A stretch of DNA of 64,000 nucleotides, taken from positions 19,650,699 to 19,714,698 of the forward strand of contig NC_053407.1 in NCBI RefSeq assembly GCF_016859285.1, read 5' to 3'. Of this stretch, positions 20,351-32,771 are shown piece after piece. Position 1 is the first letter of the stretch; every line of letters starts with the position of its first letter. The DNA is from Xiphias gladius (lineage: Eukaryota; Chordata; Actinopteri; Istiophoriformes; Xiphiidae). The notes beneath the pieces were generated by a model. The model made no database searches, was not told where the DNA came from, and was given only the letters and a program-made list of their open reading frames with translations. The position numbers and the translations under genes were made by a program.

Positions 20351-23300
20351 CACTGTGAGTGTGCTTGTACGAGCATACTCAAGAGAGTCTTTAATAGCCT
20401 GCTTTACAGAACTTGTCGTCCGGGTAACTGACACCCCATTGATGCTGCGCAGGGAGGTTTATTTTCATTTCCTGGGGCACATCAAAGCAATCGAGGGAGG
20501 TGCAGGTGCAGCCCAGACCTCTTGGTGTGTTTGAGTGAGTGAGCATGTGTTGGTGTGTTTTGTGTGCATATGTTCAGTTGGTAGCCCTGTGCCTACAAGT
20601 AAAAGAAAAACACATAAGATGAAGGTATCTTTAGTTTAATTGATCGGTTTGCTATTTACAGTATTTTGCTTCCTACAGCAGAGATAATTAGGGTGAGACT
20701 CAGGTCTGTGTTTGGTTTCTTTCTGAGGGTAAAGCATGAGAAGGCCTGTAATTCAATTTGATTTGGGAGGGAATTGTATCCCAGTCTTCTGAAGCCAGCT
20801 GAACCTGATCATGATTAGGGCAGGGATTTCTCATGGTGAATGGTTCCTAAATCCGGATGAGGAGGTGCATGGATCTGCAGTTTATGGATTATCGCAATAG
20901 CTCTAAGTGCGCATCAGCTCAGTGCTTTGTTTTCATAATGCTGTTGGTATATCAGCCCGCGCTCATAGTACTCGTGTGTTTGTGTCAGCAAGATCTATTT
21001 GAGTAATATAGACAAATTAGAAAATTAGTGTTTGATTATACATTATCTTATGGTTGAAAGTTGTTTTATGACAATGCCTTAAATAAGTTCTTCTTTTAAG
21101 GTTTATGGGCAGTCTCCCACTAATGACGACATCAACCAGAACTCATCTTCATATCCATCCAACAAGGCCCCCAGCAATGTGTTCGCAAGCACCTTCTTTG
21201 GTGAGCTCAAACAATCCAAAATGAACATGATTATCCATCGACAACTCTACCAGAGTGACTGTCTCTGTAATTAGAATATTTTTGCTTGGTTCAATGTTCA
21301 TTCAAACCTGTCGTCCCTTTACAACTACTGTCCGAGTTTTCAGGGATACCAAAATGGTCATCAGGTTCACGTTTAATCAGACGAACTTATCCTGTGAACA
21401 CACCCACGATCTGCTTTGCCTGCTTTGATTTCTAAGTAGACAACAGTAAAATTTTCTCAACGTGGCTTTTCTCTGTTGGCCTTTTTGTATTTTTTTCTTA
21501 TTCATCCATAAAGTCATGTAATTTTAATCAGAAAAGCCTGATTTCAGGAAATAAGAAATAAAAACTAATTCTCAGAGCTCACATAAACATCGTCACATCA
21601 GTTATATTGATTAACATCGTCCAGCCATTTCAGATAAGTATGAAGTTGATGTAGCTTTCAAAGTGTAGATGATATTTTAAAGGGAAAAAACATTGTTTGT
21701 ATACTGAACCAGTGGTAAACATTAGCTTTAATGATGTGAGGGGACTTCATTGGTTCCATAGCGGCTGCGGTAGAGCTTCATGACTGGACTGGCTGCTTGA
21801 GATGCTGTTCCAGTGCAGGCTATAACATATCTTTATGCATTTTAGAGGGGACGAGCAATTCGCCCGACATCTGGAATGCTGTAAATGGGCTGAACCAGCA
21901 GGGCTATGAAGGTGCACTGGGAGCACCTCACCAAACACAGACGGGGAGCTACAGCGGCCTGCAACCACCACACAATCACCTGGTGAGCTTTACCTCCAGG
22001 CCCGTGGATGTTGACAGTGCACCCCTTTTTGACCCCTGTGTATTTAACTGTGTGTTTGCTTACTGTTCAGGACTACTCTCCACATTCAGTGATGGCTGCT
22101 GATATGAATAGGGGTCTCCCACCCATGTCCACTTTTCACCGCAACAATACGGCACCACGCACTCCGTCAATCAGTGCTTCAGAGAATTCAACAGGTGAGG
22201 AAATGGAGAAAATAATCTTGACTTCTTTTTTCAGCTCAGTTCAGTCTTGACCGTACTTTATTCTTATATTTTATGACAAATGGTTTTTTTGGGTTTTTTT
22301 TTTTTTTTTTTTTCAGTCTCAGGGAACCAGGGAAATGTATCAGGAGGATCACAGACAGGCGATACCTTGGGCAAAGCTCTGGCCTCTGTAAGTATGCAAC
22401 ACTCAATCCCCAACTCAATCCCATCAGGCCGACTCATGTATGCCTTGTTATGTTTAAACAGTAAGACCAGAGCATAAAAACAAGCCTTGAGAGTCCCACT
22501 GGTATATAGCAAAAGGGAAATAGTTTTTCCCCCCTGCCAGTAACAGACAAGTGCATATTAACGAAAGCTACTTTTGTGCCGTTTGACTTTTTATTGGCTG
22601 CTGACTAGTAAAATGACCAGAATTGATGAGTTTAGTTCAGGCTAGGAGCCTGCTCCAAAGGCTGTGGCAGCAGCTGTAAAACCTTGCGCAGAAATGACAA
22701 GTTGTGCTTTTAAAATGATCCATGCCCTGCTCCCACCCCTCCCCCTCCGTCTCTCTCTTTCCCTGTCTGCCGCCAGATTTATTCCCCTGATCACACCAGC
22801 AGCAGCTTCCCCTCCAGCTCGTCCACACCGGTGAGGTCTCCGTCTCCGCTGCCGAACTCAGCTGAACCTGCAGGTAAACTGGAGTGACAGATGCAGCCGT
22901 AGGTGCCGCTCCGAGTGAAGTATAATTTATTTTTATTTTTATTTTTGTATATCTCAACCTCTTCATGTTGTTTTTGGGTTGTTTTCTTCCTCCCAGGTAC
23001 TAACATGTGGCCCCGGAGTGCAGTTCCGGCACCAGTCTCACCACATTATGAGTCTTCACTTATATCACTGGTAAAGACCTAATTTAATATCATGTCCCTT
23101 AGATTATTTATTCATATAGAGATAATTAATGGATGGATATATAAATAAATGATAAATGAAACTCATGACAGCTTTGCAAAAAAATGTAGTAAGTATAAAA
23201 GACAAGTAGAATATGTTCAATATAAAAGTACCTAAAAAATATCAAATATCAAAACAATCAAAAAAGCAAATGCCTTAAAAGTACATTTAAACATATATAA

Positions 23301-26300
23301 AAGTATATACCATGTGTACACACCTGAAAAAATTTGGACCATTATGAAAATACCTATATAATATATGTAATAATAATATATAATTGGTCATTTTACCAGT
23401 TCAAGACTTAGGAACAGACAACTGGAAGAGACTGCAAATGACGGAAAATGAGGGGGAAAAAAAGCAAACTGTACACATGTAGTTTGCACCGTATATTAAG
23501 TGTGTGGACTGAATTTTTACTCACTGATAGAGACGTTAAAGGAATATTTCCACATTTTCAGAAGTAGGCCTATTTGCTTTCTTGCCGAGAGTTTGCTGAG
23601 AAGATCCGTGCCACTCTCATTTCTGTCCAGAAAACATATTTATTGATATATTACAATACAATTTACTAATATAAATACACTTAGTTTAGCTTAGCATAGG
23701 CAATGCACAAGGGGGGAACAGCTGGCCTGACTCTGTCCAAAAGTCACAAAATCCACCTATCAGCACCTCTAGAGCTCACTAATAGACTTGTTATGCTGTA
23801 TGTAATGTTGAGGTTTTACAGGATTTTATGTGCCGGGCCGGTTGCCTGGCAGCCTGGTATCGATCTTCTCATCTAACTCTTGGCAGGAGAGTGAATAAAT
23901 GTATTTTCTCGAAATGTCCAGCCACTGCTTTAAGGTTTCCATCGTTCAACTAAAAATCTGACTAAATCTTGACTATTCTCGTCAAAACTGAGCACAAAAA
24001 CTGCTGGTTTTTGTTCTTTGAGAGAATGAATTGCAGAGCTACAGTTTTTAAAACTCCATGTAACTGAGAGGATATTAAAAACTTTGCCCTGATTGCCAAA
24101 TGCCACAAGTACAGTTTTAACTTGTTGTCTCCTTGTGTTTGCAGTCTCAGGTGGAGGACCGTCTGGACAGACTTGACGATGTGATCCACGTCCTGAGGAA
24201 CCACGCCGTGGGCCCCACGGCCGGTCTTCCCACTGACATCCACGGCCTGCTGAACCAGATCCAACATGGCCACCCGGGCTCTGCCAACACTCTACCGCTC
24301 ACCTGTCAAACTCCAGCCATGGTTAACAACCTTTACTTTGAAGTATTTAAGGAAGGATAGGGCCGAGTGTATGGAAATTCCCTGTTGTGTGTGTACAGTA
24401 TGAGTGTTTGCTGGTATTCAGTTGCAGGAATTTTCCACCCGCTATGTCTGCATGTTTTCCTCATGTAAAGGTTGTTGTCCTTGAAATAGGAAACTGAGCA
24501 CAATGGGAGAGCGCTGTGAAGCGTTGCCCTTGTATGGAGAGCGTACAGTATGTGCGGACTCTAATTCCACTGTGGGGGTGATGGGGGACGCCTGCATCGT
24601 GCACTTCCATTCCAGCATGTTTCCCTTACAGCAGACCAAGGGGATTTTAGCCCAGCTGGAGTTGAAGTATATGCAGGGGAAAGGGTTTTTTAGTCTAATC
24701 CTTTGGGGGAGGAGGGTATTAAATTCTCTCACTTTTATTTTTTTTCCAAATGATGTGTTGGTTGGGAGTGAATCATTCCTGAGAAGAATTAGGGGAATGT
24801 TTAGGAAGTATTCAGTGTTTTTAAGGGAAGGATTAAGATGGTCTGAGATTAATTTAATTCTGTAGAGCGAGAGAACTACTCAGGGTTACGTCGGAAGTGA
24901 GAGGGCAGATGTTGGTTTTGTGACTTATTTTTCACTGGTTGGATCTAAGAGTTGTATACTGTAAGTGACTGAGCCAGACTCGCTGTCTGAGAAAGATCCA
25001 CGGGGCCACAGCACCGCTCACACTCAACGCTTAGAGAATTTTCATGTGCTCAATGCTCAGCCGATGACTAATGAACACATGAATACTGCCCTCATCTCAT
25101 CCCGTCTTTTGTGTGTCACAAAGGTTGAAGCTGTCAGTATGAACGGCAACCACTCAGCCTTCCAGAGCCGCACACAAAATGGCCACCATTACCCAGCCAG
25201 ACAGAGGGCCACACTTCAGTCCATGCAAGGTGGAGGTAGAGGTGAGTTATTCCTCTCATTTATCCGCTGCTGCATTCCTGTATTTCACCTCCTTTATCTG
25301 CACTTTTCAACCTTTGAACTATTAGGACTTAAGACATTTCACAATTTACTTTTTTTTTTTTTTTTTTTTTAATTATGTGATATCCCACAGGAGCTCTGGG
25401 AGTTCAGGGTAATCTGGAGCTGAAGATGGAAAGCGGGGAAAGGGAAGAGATGATGCACACCAATCACAGTCACAGCTCTGACAGCCAGAGATCAGATGAG
25501 GAGAGTGAACACAAAACACAAGGAGAAAACAGCACAAGGAACAGGTAAACACACACTCACTCACTCACTCACTCACTCTCTCTCTCTCTCTCTCTCTCAA
25601 ACACACACACACATACATACATAGTTTCCTGCTTTACTCTGAGGGGGCAAAAAAAAAAAAAAACAGAATCCACCTGGTCAGAAAAAACTATTTTGTTGTG
25701 TGAAACCTGCTGCTGAAAGTAACTGCCCCAGACTTATTGTGTTGTTATGCAGAGTCAGGCCTTTCTGCTGAAATGTGTGCTGTGCATGATTCATTAACGC
25801 TGGGGTTTTTTGGAGTATTTGGCAACACATTAATGAAGCAAAATGAACATTTACAGTTGTTTTTTAAGCTTTAAGTTGCCATAAAAATGATGAAAAAAGA
25901 GGGATAAGAACAGCCGCTAGGGCATACAGTTCATGGTAAAGACATCATGGTAAACAGCTCAGTCAAAATGAAGCGTGAGATACAGTCTAGGCTGAGTTTT
26001 CACTGCGCTTGTATTCTTTTTAACTAGGGTTGCAACTAGCAATTATCTTCATTACTGATGATTAATTGTTTAGTCTGTAAAATAATGAAAATTGCCCAGA
26101 TGCCAGGGTGATGTCAACAAATTGCTTGTTTTGTCCAACCAACAGGTCAAAACCCAAATACATTCAAATTTCAAAGATATAGAAATGAGAAGAAGCAGCA
26201 AATCCTCTCTTCTGGGGAGCTGGAACCCAGCAATGTTTGGCATCTTTCGCTTAATAAATGGATTGAACTATTAATCAAACCATTGCCGATTAATTTTCTG

Positions 26301-28251
26301 TTGATCGATTTATCGACTTTTTTGTTTCACGTCTATTTGTGGCATCAGACTTGACCACTGTTGATGGAAGGATGGTGTTTTCAGGTTCATTAACAAGGTT
26401 TTGGTATTAAATGAGCCATTAAAAAATGTGGATTTAAAACCACACTGTACATCTTGAACATTTCACAGATTAGACTGTATGTCCTGATGTCTCAAATCCC
26501 AGAGGTCACTTCAGGACAAACCTCCACATGACATCAGCTCTGGTGTCTGAGTGCATGTTTTCTTTTTATTTAGATCTATAATCTAGTTGAGGGAAATCAA
26601 TGTTGACATATGTGAATGACCTCAAGCAACAATTTTTCTACCGAACATTGTTTGTTTTGATTTTTTTTATTCAAACCAAATAATAAAATAATGGAAAATA
26701 AAACCCCTGCTGAAGTATGACACAAAGTGCATCTCTTGCCTAAGAATGGACACTGACTGATTTTCTAAAAACTTTTTTTTTGTTTAAATAAATGCTCTCA
26801 TGCATTAATGATTAATTTGCAAATGTGTGACTCTTGTCGAGGTTCTATGAAAACGGCTTTCACAGAAAAAATGAGAGAATATCAAACGGCCTCAGCAGAC
26901 TCAATAACATGGCATCAGCTCAGTGACCAGCAGAGGGCAGAGTAATCCACAGGATAACTCAACACAGTCCCATTGCGTGTAATCTGCTGAAGTTTTAACT
27001 TGGATCCACTTAAGCTTTAATGTCATTTTTAAAAACATGGAATCTTTTAATCCTTTATGCCTTCGTGAGCATTCTCTATTTTTTTTGTACCTTTTTGTTA
27101 TTGAAGTATCCACGAGGATGAGGAGCTGAGCCCGGAGCAGAAGGCCGAGCGTGAGCGTGAGAGGAGGATGGCCAACAATGCCCGTGAACGTCTGCGTGTG
27201 CGGGACATCAACGAGGCCTTCAAGGAGCTGGGTCACATGTGTCAGCTGCACCTGAAGAGTGAGAAGCCGCAGACCAAACTGCTGGTGCTGCACCAGGCCG
27301 TGGCGGTGATCCTCAGCCTGGAACAACAAGTCAGAGGTCAGTGCATCGCTGCTGCAGGGCCAGGTGTGAAGGGAAGCGGGAGAGGCTGCATGCGCTCCTC
27401 TCTCATGAGGGAGATGCAAAGATGGGGCCTTGTTTCTCTGTCAAGTCAAACAAGTAAAGGAGAGTGAAACTAAAGGGGGGGAAGTGAAAATAAGATAGAA
27501 AATTACAACTAGGGGTTGAGAGTTAGTGCAGGTGGGTAATCAGCTGGTTACAGAGTCTGAACATGTTTTTAGCCGCAGTTTATCCAGATTAAAATATCTC
27601 ACATCATATCTTCTTATCCACAGTTTTGTTTAAGTTGCGACCATAAAACCAAAACATTGAGCTGAAAGAAGCTAAAACGCTCCTAACAGCTGAGTGGAAC
27701 TGCAGAGTCAGGTGATAATTCTCAGTGGGGTTTTTTACTAAAACCGCCCCCACTTCACATTACACATATCCATTTGATTTAAAGGGTAATATAAGAATAT
27801 GACTTGGAGCAGCTTTAAATCGCCCTATGAGCAGGATTTGAACATTTATGACTTGTTGTAGACATATGAAAAATGCACTGTGGCCGATAGCAGTGCATTG
27901 ATTTGCCACAAGAACAACAACAACGGATAGAAAAGTCAACGGCCCAAGCAGAATTTATGAGGTATTTTCCAGTAGTTTCCCCCAGAGCTAAAATATCTGA
28001 GTGTGCATTACACAGGGGATGGAAATGAATAATATCCCCGTACAACCACACGTCTTCAGGTTCTTTATTTAGTTCAATTCTAACCCCATTCTTTGTTGAA
28101 TCCTACAGAGAGGAACCTGAACCCGAAGGCAGCGTGTCTGCGGAGGAGAGAGGAAGAGAAGGCGTCTACAGTCATGACGGATCCACAGTCCATGCACCTC
28201 GCTTTTCATCCCAGTCTGACTGACCAAGCAAACCCCATGGGCCACCTCTGA
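18613..28251 (+). CDS. tcf12: tcf12 (HEB) E-protein, HEBAlt isoform, complete
   Basis: TCF12/HEB is a class I bHLH factor that binds E-boxes as a dimer. Exons are 18613-18681, 21101-21200, 21846-21982, 22071-22194, 22317-22387, 22777-22873, 22997-23070, 24145-24321, 25124-25241, 25391-25544, 27107-27336 and 28109-28251. All phases agree, giving 497 residues. The start [16 protein letters not shown] closely matches the mammalian HEBAlt-specific exon (MYCAYPVPGMGNNSLM). Landmarks are the AD2 loop-helix [20 protein letters not shown], the conserved [20 protein letters not shown], a SUMO-type LKME, the bHLH, and the C-terminal NPMGHL. The AD1-containing N-terminal exons of the long isoform were not found upstream. 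The donor after exon 24321 is weak (ATG then GTTAAC). Confidence 0.95.
18682..21100. other. first intron of tcf12 HEBAlt transcript, with GC-richer islands
   Basis: The 2.4-kb intron has no recognised exon. Patches of more complex, GC-richer sequence lie at about 19480-19745 (with CTTTGATCT, a TCF/LEF-like site), 19990-20245, 20385-20560 (with an E-box CAGGTG) and 20690-20960. They stand out from the AT-rich flanks and are candidates for conserved regulatory elements. A compound GT/GA microsatellite separates two of them. Confidence 0.4.
20256..20350. repeat. compound (GT)n(GA)n microsatellite
   Basis: Imperfect GT/GC repeats start at 20256. A clean (TG)13 run covers 20302-20327, passing directly into (GA)12 up to 20350. 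Confidence 0.92.
23536..23933. repeat. dispersed element with imperfect terminal inverted repeats, copy A
   Basis: It starts TTAAAGGAATATTTCC and contains GCTTTCTTGCCGAGAGTT. Near the other end is the inverted counterpart TCATCTAACTCTTGGCAGGA, and the end resembles AACTATTCCTTTAA. The same family occurs at 33945-34598, 35709-35787 and 58773-58840. It has no coding frame, so it is probably a non-autonomous DNA transposon. It lies in the tcf12 intron between 23070 and 24145. Confidence 0.6.
25550..25623. repeat. compound ACTC / TC / AC microsatellite
   Basis: Tandem ACTC units are followed by a TC run and then an AC run, immediately downstream of the tcf12 donor at 25545. Confidence 0.9.
26027..26325 (+). 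repeat. dispersed hAT-like repeat, copy 2
   Basis: It begins AGGGTTGCAACTAGCAATTA and contains TTTTGTCCAACCAACAG and AGCAGCAAATCCTC, then ATTAATTTTCTGTTGATCGA. The same blocks in the same order are present at 63355-63741. The AGGGTTGCAAC start and the CAGCTCTAAG end of the other copy look like imperfect terminal inverted repeats. Confidence 0.65.
27107..27336 (+). CDS. tcf12: tcf12 bHLH-encoding exon
   Basis: The exon encodes the acidic lead-in [17 protein letters not shown], the basic region [20 protein letters not shown], helix 1 [19 protein letters not shown] and helix 2 [19 protein letters not shown]. The basic region carries the NARERxRVRDIN signature of E-proteins. The exon is nearly identical to human TCF12, the most conserved part of the gene. 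Confidence 0.97.
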
Positions 28252-29620
28252 GCATCTAATAATAACTACAGTGCGTCCAACATCAAGTATTTAACATTAA
28301 TTTATACAGTTTGATATCACTGGTGAAATGAGATGAGATATACAGGGTATATGCTTTATGATTTTCAGCAAATAGGAAATATATGTTTCTTTTTCAAATA
28401 TTGTTGAAAACCAGTTGACACAGTTAATACTGCCACACCATGATGTCTCTACTTTTAGAGATACTGAGCGGTATAGTCGAGGATATTCCTGTGTGGATCG
28501 AAAGCGTTTTTAGAAGGAACTCTTCAGATGAATGAATGATATTTATACAAAGAGTCTGTCATCATCTTTTATGTCACTGTCTCTTTGATTTCCAGATGTT
28601 GAGTGAAGAGCATCCCAGAAGCATCCGGCGTTTCTTCTGAATTCGGACCAGAGTGGAGAGGTCGACCTCTCTGATTGTAAAGTTGGATGCAGTTGAACAA
28701 TCATCTCCTCGCTTCGAAAAACGGACTTTTAACTTTGTGCCTAAACTTTACTTGGAACAGACAAATGCATTGTATGCCGCAGATATTTTGTACATATTTT
28801 GTATATTTATTGATTATCTTTACGTTGGATTATATCTGAATGGATGAAACCCAGTAGTGGCAAGGTGTCATCCACAGGTTTAATTTTGGCAGGGCCAGAT
28901 TTATTCAGTCCGACTTTTACAGTGTATCACTATTTACCATGTACACTCGTGATCTCCACTGAGCTCAGAGGACTGACATGACCACATTTGTGCGTTCAGA
29001 CAAAGGATTTCATTTGTCCTGTGGTTTGTGTGTGTGCGTGTGCGAGTGTGTGTGAATATTGCAGGAGTTTGACCATTCTGTGAATGACCAGATCTCCGAG
29101 AATGTTCTTAAACGTGTGGGCATCGTCTGTTCTTTGTATTTTTGTTATAAATTTGTCTTATAGCACTGTTAACAAGATTACACTTACTGAAACACTGGTG
29201 GACAGAACCCGTCTTCTACTCAGTGTTATTATTGCTCTTCTGATGTAGTCAAAGCTCTTTGCATGTTTGAGTTTTTAATAGAACATTTTGTTTTTCTAAG
29301 TTATGTAAGTTATCTTTTATACAGATGTTGTGAATTTATTAATGTCTCTATTTTGTTTTTCTTCATTCTGATTTTACACAAAACACTTTTTGTGCAGTTT
29401 TGTTAGATGTAGCCACGTTTCATGCTCTGAGCAATACAGTATTACAGAAGAATTGATGTCTTGTCTGCTTATCACACTGCTGAACAGATAATGAATAATA
29501 ATCGAGAATAATCTGAAAAACTCCTATCATAACATGTACAGTATGTGTACAGTTTGAAGTAGCCTGCAGGCATGTGTCAAAATGATAATGTAGCAATAAA
29601 TGTCTCTTTCAAATAGTTTG
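28252..29620 (+). other. tcf12: tcf12 3'UTR
   Basis: Noncoding AT-rich sequence follows the TGA at 28249-28251 and runs to a consensus polyadenylation signal at 29595-29600. The end point is taken as about 20 nt past the signal. Confidence 0.65.
29595..29600 (+). terminator. tcf12: tcf12 polyadenylation signal AATAAA
   Basis: A canonical AATAAA is followed within 25-40 bases by a GT-rich stretch (GAGTCTGTGTGTTGTGTAG), the usual downstream element. It is the first strong signal and GT element pair after the tcf12 stop. Confidence 0.65.
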
Positions 29621-30028
29621 AGTCTGTGTGTTGTGTAGAGCGCCAACAGGATTTACAGTGTAGGTCAGTTGTCAAAAAGTGACAGCTGTAGATGTATGAA
29701 ACTCCCCTTCATTATCTGCGTTTTCAAGTTAGTGAGTGAGAAGTAACACATATCCAATAGAAATAAAATAGCTCGTATTTACTGATCACAGTGTAGCAAG
29801 TTCTGCATGTTGTAAAGCCTGAGCGGACTGACAGCCAAGATGAGACATGACCAACTGCCTCAGTACGAATGAACAGCACCCACAAAGTTGCAGTTAAAGC
29901 AGTGAAATGCCAACAAATGACAACCTCAAAAATGACACAGAACGGAGGTCGCTTCCAGTGACCAAGGGGTTTAAGGTGCAGCATCCCAGGTTTGAGTCCA
30001 GGGAGAGTTGTTGCATGTCACCCCCCCT

Positions 30029-30062
<34 letters not shown>

Positions 30063-30640
30063 CCTCCATCTTCCTCCATTTCTTCTCAGCTTACTCCTGT
30101 CAACGCTAATAAAAGCATCAAATGCCCCCAAAATGCTAATTTATTCATTTATTTATTTATTTTTACACAGAATCAATTAGTCTTATCAGTAACTGTGCTC
30201 TGTGAGCTTCACAAAGCTTGTGGTCTATTTATAGCGGGGCTGCAGCTCAGACACCACATTCAATCAGGGCCCGCATACAAAGAGGGAACCTGGTGCAAAG
30301 AGCGTGAAACCTTGACCCTCAAATAATGGAAATACTCCACGGAAATTATAAAGAGTTTTCCAGGATTACTATAGCCCTGTTGTTTAAAGTCCTCCTCCAC
30401 TCAAAAATGTGCTCTGCTTACTGTTAACTTACCTTGATGTTTTATCTTATACCAGTCACAAATTGTTATTCCAAGCGGAGTATTTTTATGCGCCTAAAAA
30501 TGTTTGGAGGGGATCTTTAACTATATGGACATGCTGCGTGTGGAGCCATTGGGACAAACGTTTTCCTTTCTGGCGTTCAAACGTTCCGAGATGTCAATGC
30601 CTCACAGTGCTGTGGGCTACACTGAACACCTGAACCAAGT
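29621..30640. other. intergenic DNA between tcf12 and cgnl1
   Basis: About 1 kb without a recognised gene. It contains a SINE-like segment at 29935-30135 that includes a (CA)n microsatellite at 30030-30060. Confidence 0.55.
29935..30135 (+). repeat. SINE-like dispersed repeat with internal (CA)n
   Basis: The element includes AAGGTGCAGCATCCCAGGTT, GAGTCCAGGGAGAGTTGTTG and, after the CA run, CTAATAAAAGCATCAAATGC. A related segment with GTTTGAGTCTGGGGACCTTT and CTAATAAAGGCATTAAATGC is at 31845-31965. GTTTGAGTC resembles a tRNA-derived B box, so a SINE is likely. Confidence 0.5.
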
Positions 30641-30699
30641 CAGTCGTGCAATAGTCTCTTTAAACCTTTACGGGAACTTTTAACCTCCTTCAGCCCATA

Positions 30700-30961
30700 T
30701 CCGGTCCAGTGTCCCCCACCACAAGCTGTTCGAGACCGTAAAAGCGCGATAGATGGCCCGGGTGCTCTCATCATCACCGCGTCCCCGCAACGTTCGTGCG
30801 GCTCGTTACACCCCACTAATGGCCCGACTGTCTGACACCGAGCGGGCAGTGAACGCCTCTCCGAGCGGGACGGTGTGGTCGTGTCCGGGCGGAGGAGGAG
30901 GATGAGGAGGAGGAGGAGGAGGAGGGCGGAGGACTCAGCGCTCAGACTGGACACACAGCGG
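30700..30961 (+). promoter_or_regulatory. cgnl1: cgnl1 CpG-rich promoter and untranslated first exon
   Basis: This GC- and CpG-rich block ends with a GGA-repeat tract (30888-30930) and a strong donor GGTAAGTTTC (exon end 30961). It fits a noncoding first exon spliced to the acceptor TTTTTTTTCGCCAG at 32743-32744, just before the cgnl1 ATG. The transcription start cannot be fixed. Confidence 0.55.
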
Positions 30962-32744
30962 GTAAGTTTCACCTCGGATCGATCGCTTTATTATCCATGT
31001 TTGCTCGCGGGAAGAACCACGTTACCGACCTGGTGCCGACCCGTGGTGTATGTGCTGTGCTCAGTGGTGAGTTTAGGAATCATAATGTACTTTCTTCTTT
31101 TTTTCTTCCCCCCCACTTTATCTGTTATGTTCCTGCTGTAATACTTGAGCGGGACACGCAGTTTTCGCTGATATCTAGCCTTCATGTGGCTGAATGTAAT
31201 AATGTACCTGCGGGCCTATTTTCTCCCGACTGAACGCTGGCCTTTTTTGTTTAAAGGTAACAGTGTGAAGTCCATCAAGTAAAACCGGATAAACGCAGAT
31301 CAGACGGCAAATAAACTCGTAGCCTACTTGCAAATGATATTTCTTAAGATATTTTGCTACCACTTTCTGATAAATAACACTTTCACCCGGGTTATAAGCT
31401 GTAATTAATGGTGTCATTAATGGTTAATAAATTATTTGTTTCAGAGAACAGTTATAAGCTATTAATAAGAACGTGAAAGGAGTTGCCAGGTTGTATTAAA
31501 TCCTCCTTCTGCATGACAATTGCTTTGTCTTTTTTCAGCAAGCTCTTTAATTCATTAAGAAGACCCCTTCAGTTGACCGTCCGACCAATTCCCTTTTGGT
31601 AAGTAGTCAATGTTGATAAGTTGATGTTGTTAAAGTTGGTGCTGAATGGATTTGGGTGGTCAAAAAGTCCATTTGAGTGGACTTTCCTGATGAATGTAAG
31701 AGTTTGCTCAAAGGGCAAAGGAAGTGGCGCGTTGGTGGAGGATTTTCCACGGCTTGGCGATCCAAAAATTGTTCTTATTAATTTCTTCAAACTGATCTAT
31801 GAAGTCTCTGTTGAAGTATCAAAATTTCAAGCTCAAAAACTGCACAGAACTGAGGTCACCATGGGGGCCTAGGTTTGAGTCTGGGGACCTTTGCTGCATA
31901 TCAGATCATCTCCTCTAAGTTCCTGTCACCTCTCTAATAAAGGCATTAAATGCCCCAGAGAAGTCGATTTTTTTGTGGACTTGATGAGTATAAGAGCTAG
32001 CTAAAAGGACTCAGCAAGTGTGCTGGAGGAGGATTTTGTACAACTTGGCAACCCGAAGTGGTTCTTATTAATTGCTTATATCTGATCTATAAAGCTTTAG
32101 TGGATCACTGATAACTATTAATAAAGCCATTTGTCACAGCTTATAAACCTTTAATGAAGGTTACCTCTTTAGAAAGTGGTACAAATACTTTTATTTCTGA
32201 ACTTACACTTACAATAAAAGAGCTGCTGTCTGTAGTGTTAAAAATTTAAGTATCCACGCTCGGGATGATGCCCTTAAAAAGATACCGTTTGGTCTGCAGC
32301 ACAACACCTCTGTGTTCTTTTGTTTCGGCCTCACAGTAGCATATTCGTTCAAAAACGTTTTCGTCAAGTGTTATGCCATGAAGTGGGTGACGACACCTCG
32401 GAGACCTTGGCCAGTCTTAGTCGTCATGCAGTTGGCTCAGCTTTGGCTGAACAATAGTACACTGTCATTGGCACACAGAAGGAGCTGTTTTCATTGCACA
32501 GCAATATCAGCCCCTTGTCAGTGTCTATTTATTGTGTCTCTATGTTGGATGAGTGCAGCTGTGTGAGGAGCTCCCTGGATGTCTGTCACTGTGTCCCACT
32601 GTGACAGACAGCCCTGCTCCATTGTTTTGTAAACACCAACCTCAGCTTGACCAACCTGATGCATCAGTTTTCAATTTCACCTTCCCATGTAGGAGTCTCC
32701 CTCAGTGCCGCTTTTTAACTCACCTGTCTGTTTTTTTTCGCCAG
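30962..32744. other. cgnl1 first intron (5'UTR intron)
   Basis: The intron is 1.8 kb and contains a SINE-like repeat at 31845-31965. No coding exon was recognised. Confidence 0.5.
31845..31965 (+). repeat. SINE-like dispersed repeat, second copy
   Basis: It shares GTTTGAGTC, the phrase ACCTTTGCTGCAT and CTAATAAAGGCATTAAATGC with the family seen at 29935-30135. Confidence 0.5.
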
Positions 32745-32771
32745 TTCATCTGTTAATCTAGTGGAATCAAG
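32745..32771 (+). other. cgnl1: cgnl1 5'UTR part of the first coding exon
   Basis: Short leader between the acceptor at 32743-32744 and the ATG at 32772. It contains an in-frame TAA at 32754-32756. Confidence 0.6.

Noticed and set aside
26901-27419. 172-codon minus-strand frame
   Set aside because: It is the antisense shadow of the tcf12 bHLH exon.
29907-30326. 139-codon plus-strand frame
   Set aside because: Runs through a SINE-like repeat and a CA microsatellite (poly-His/Thr). Not a gene.
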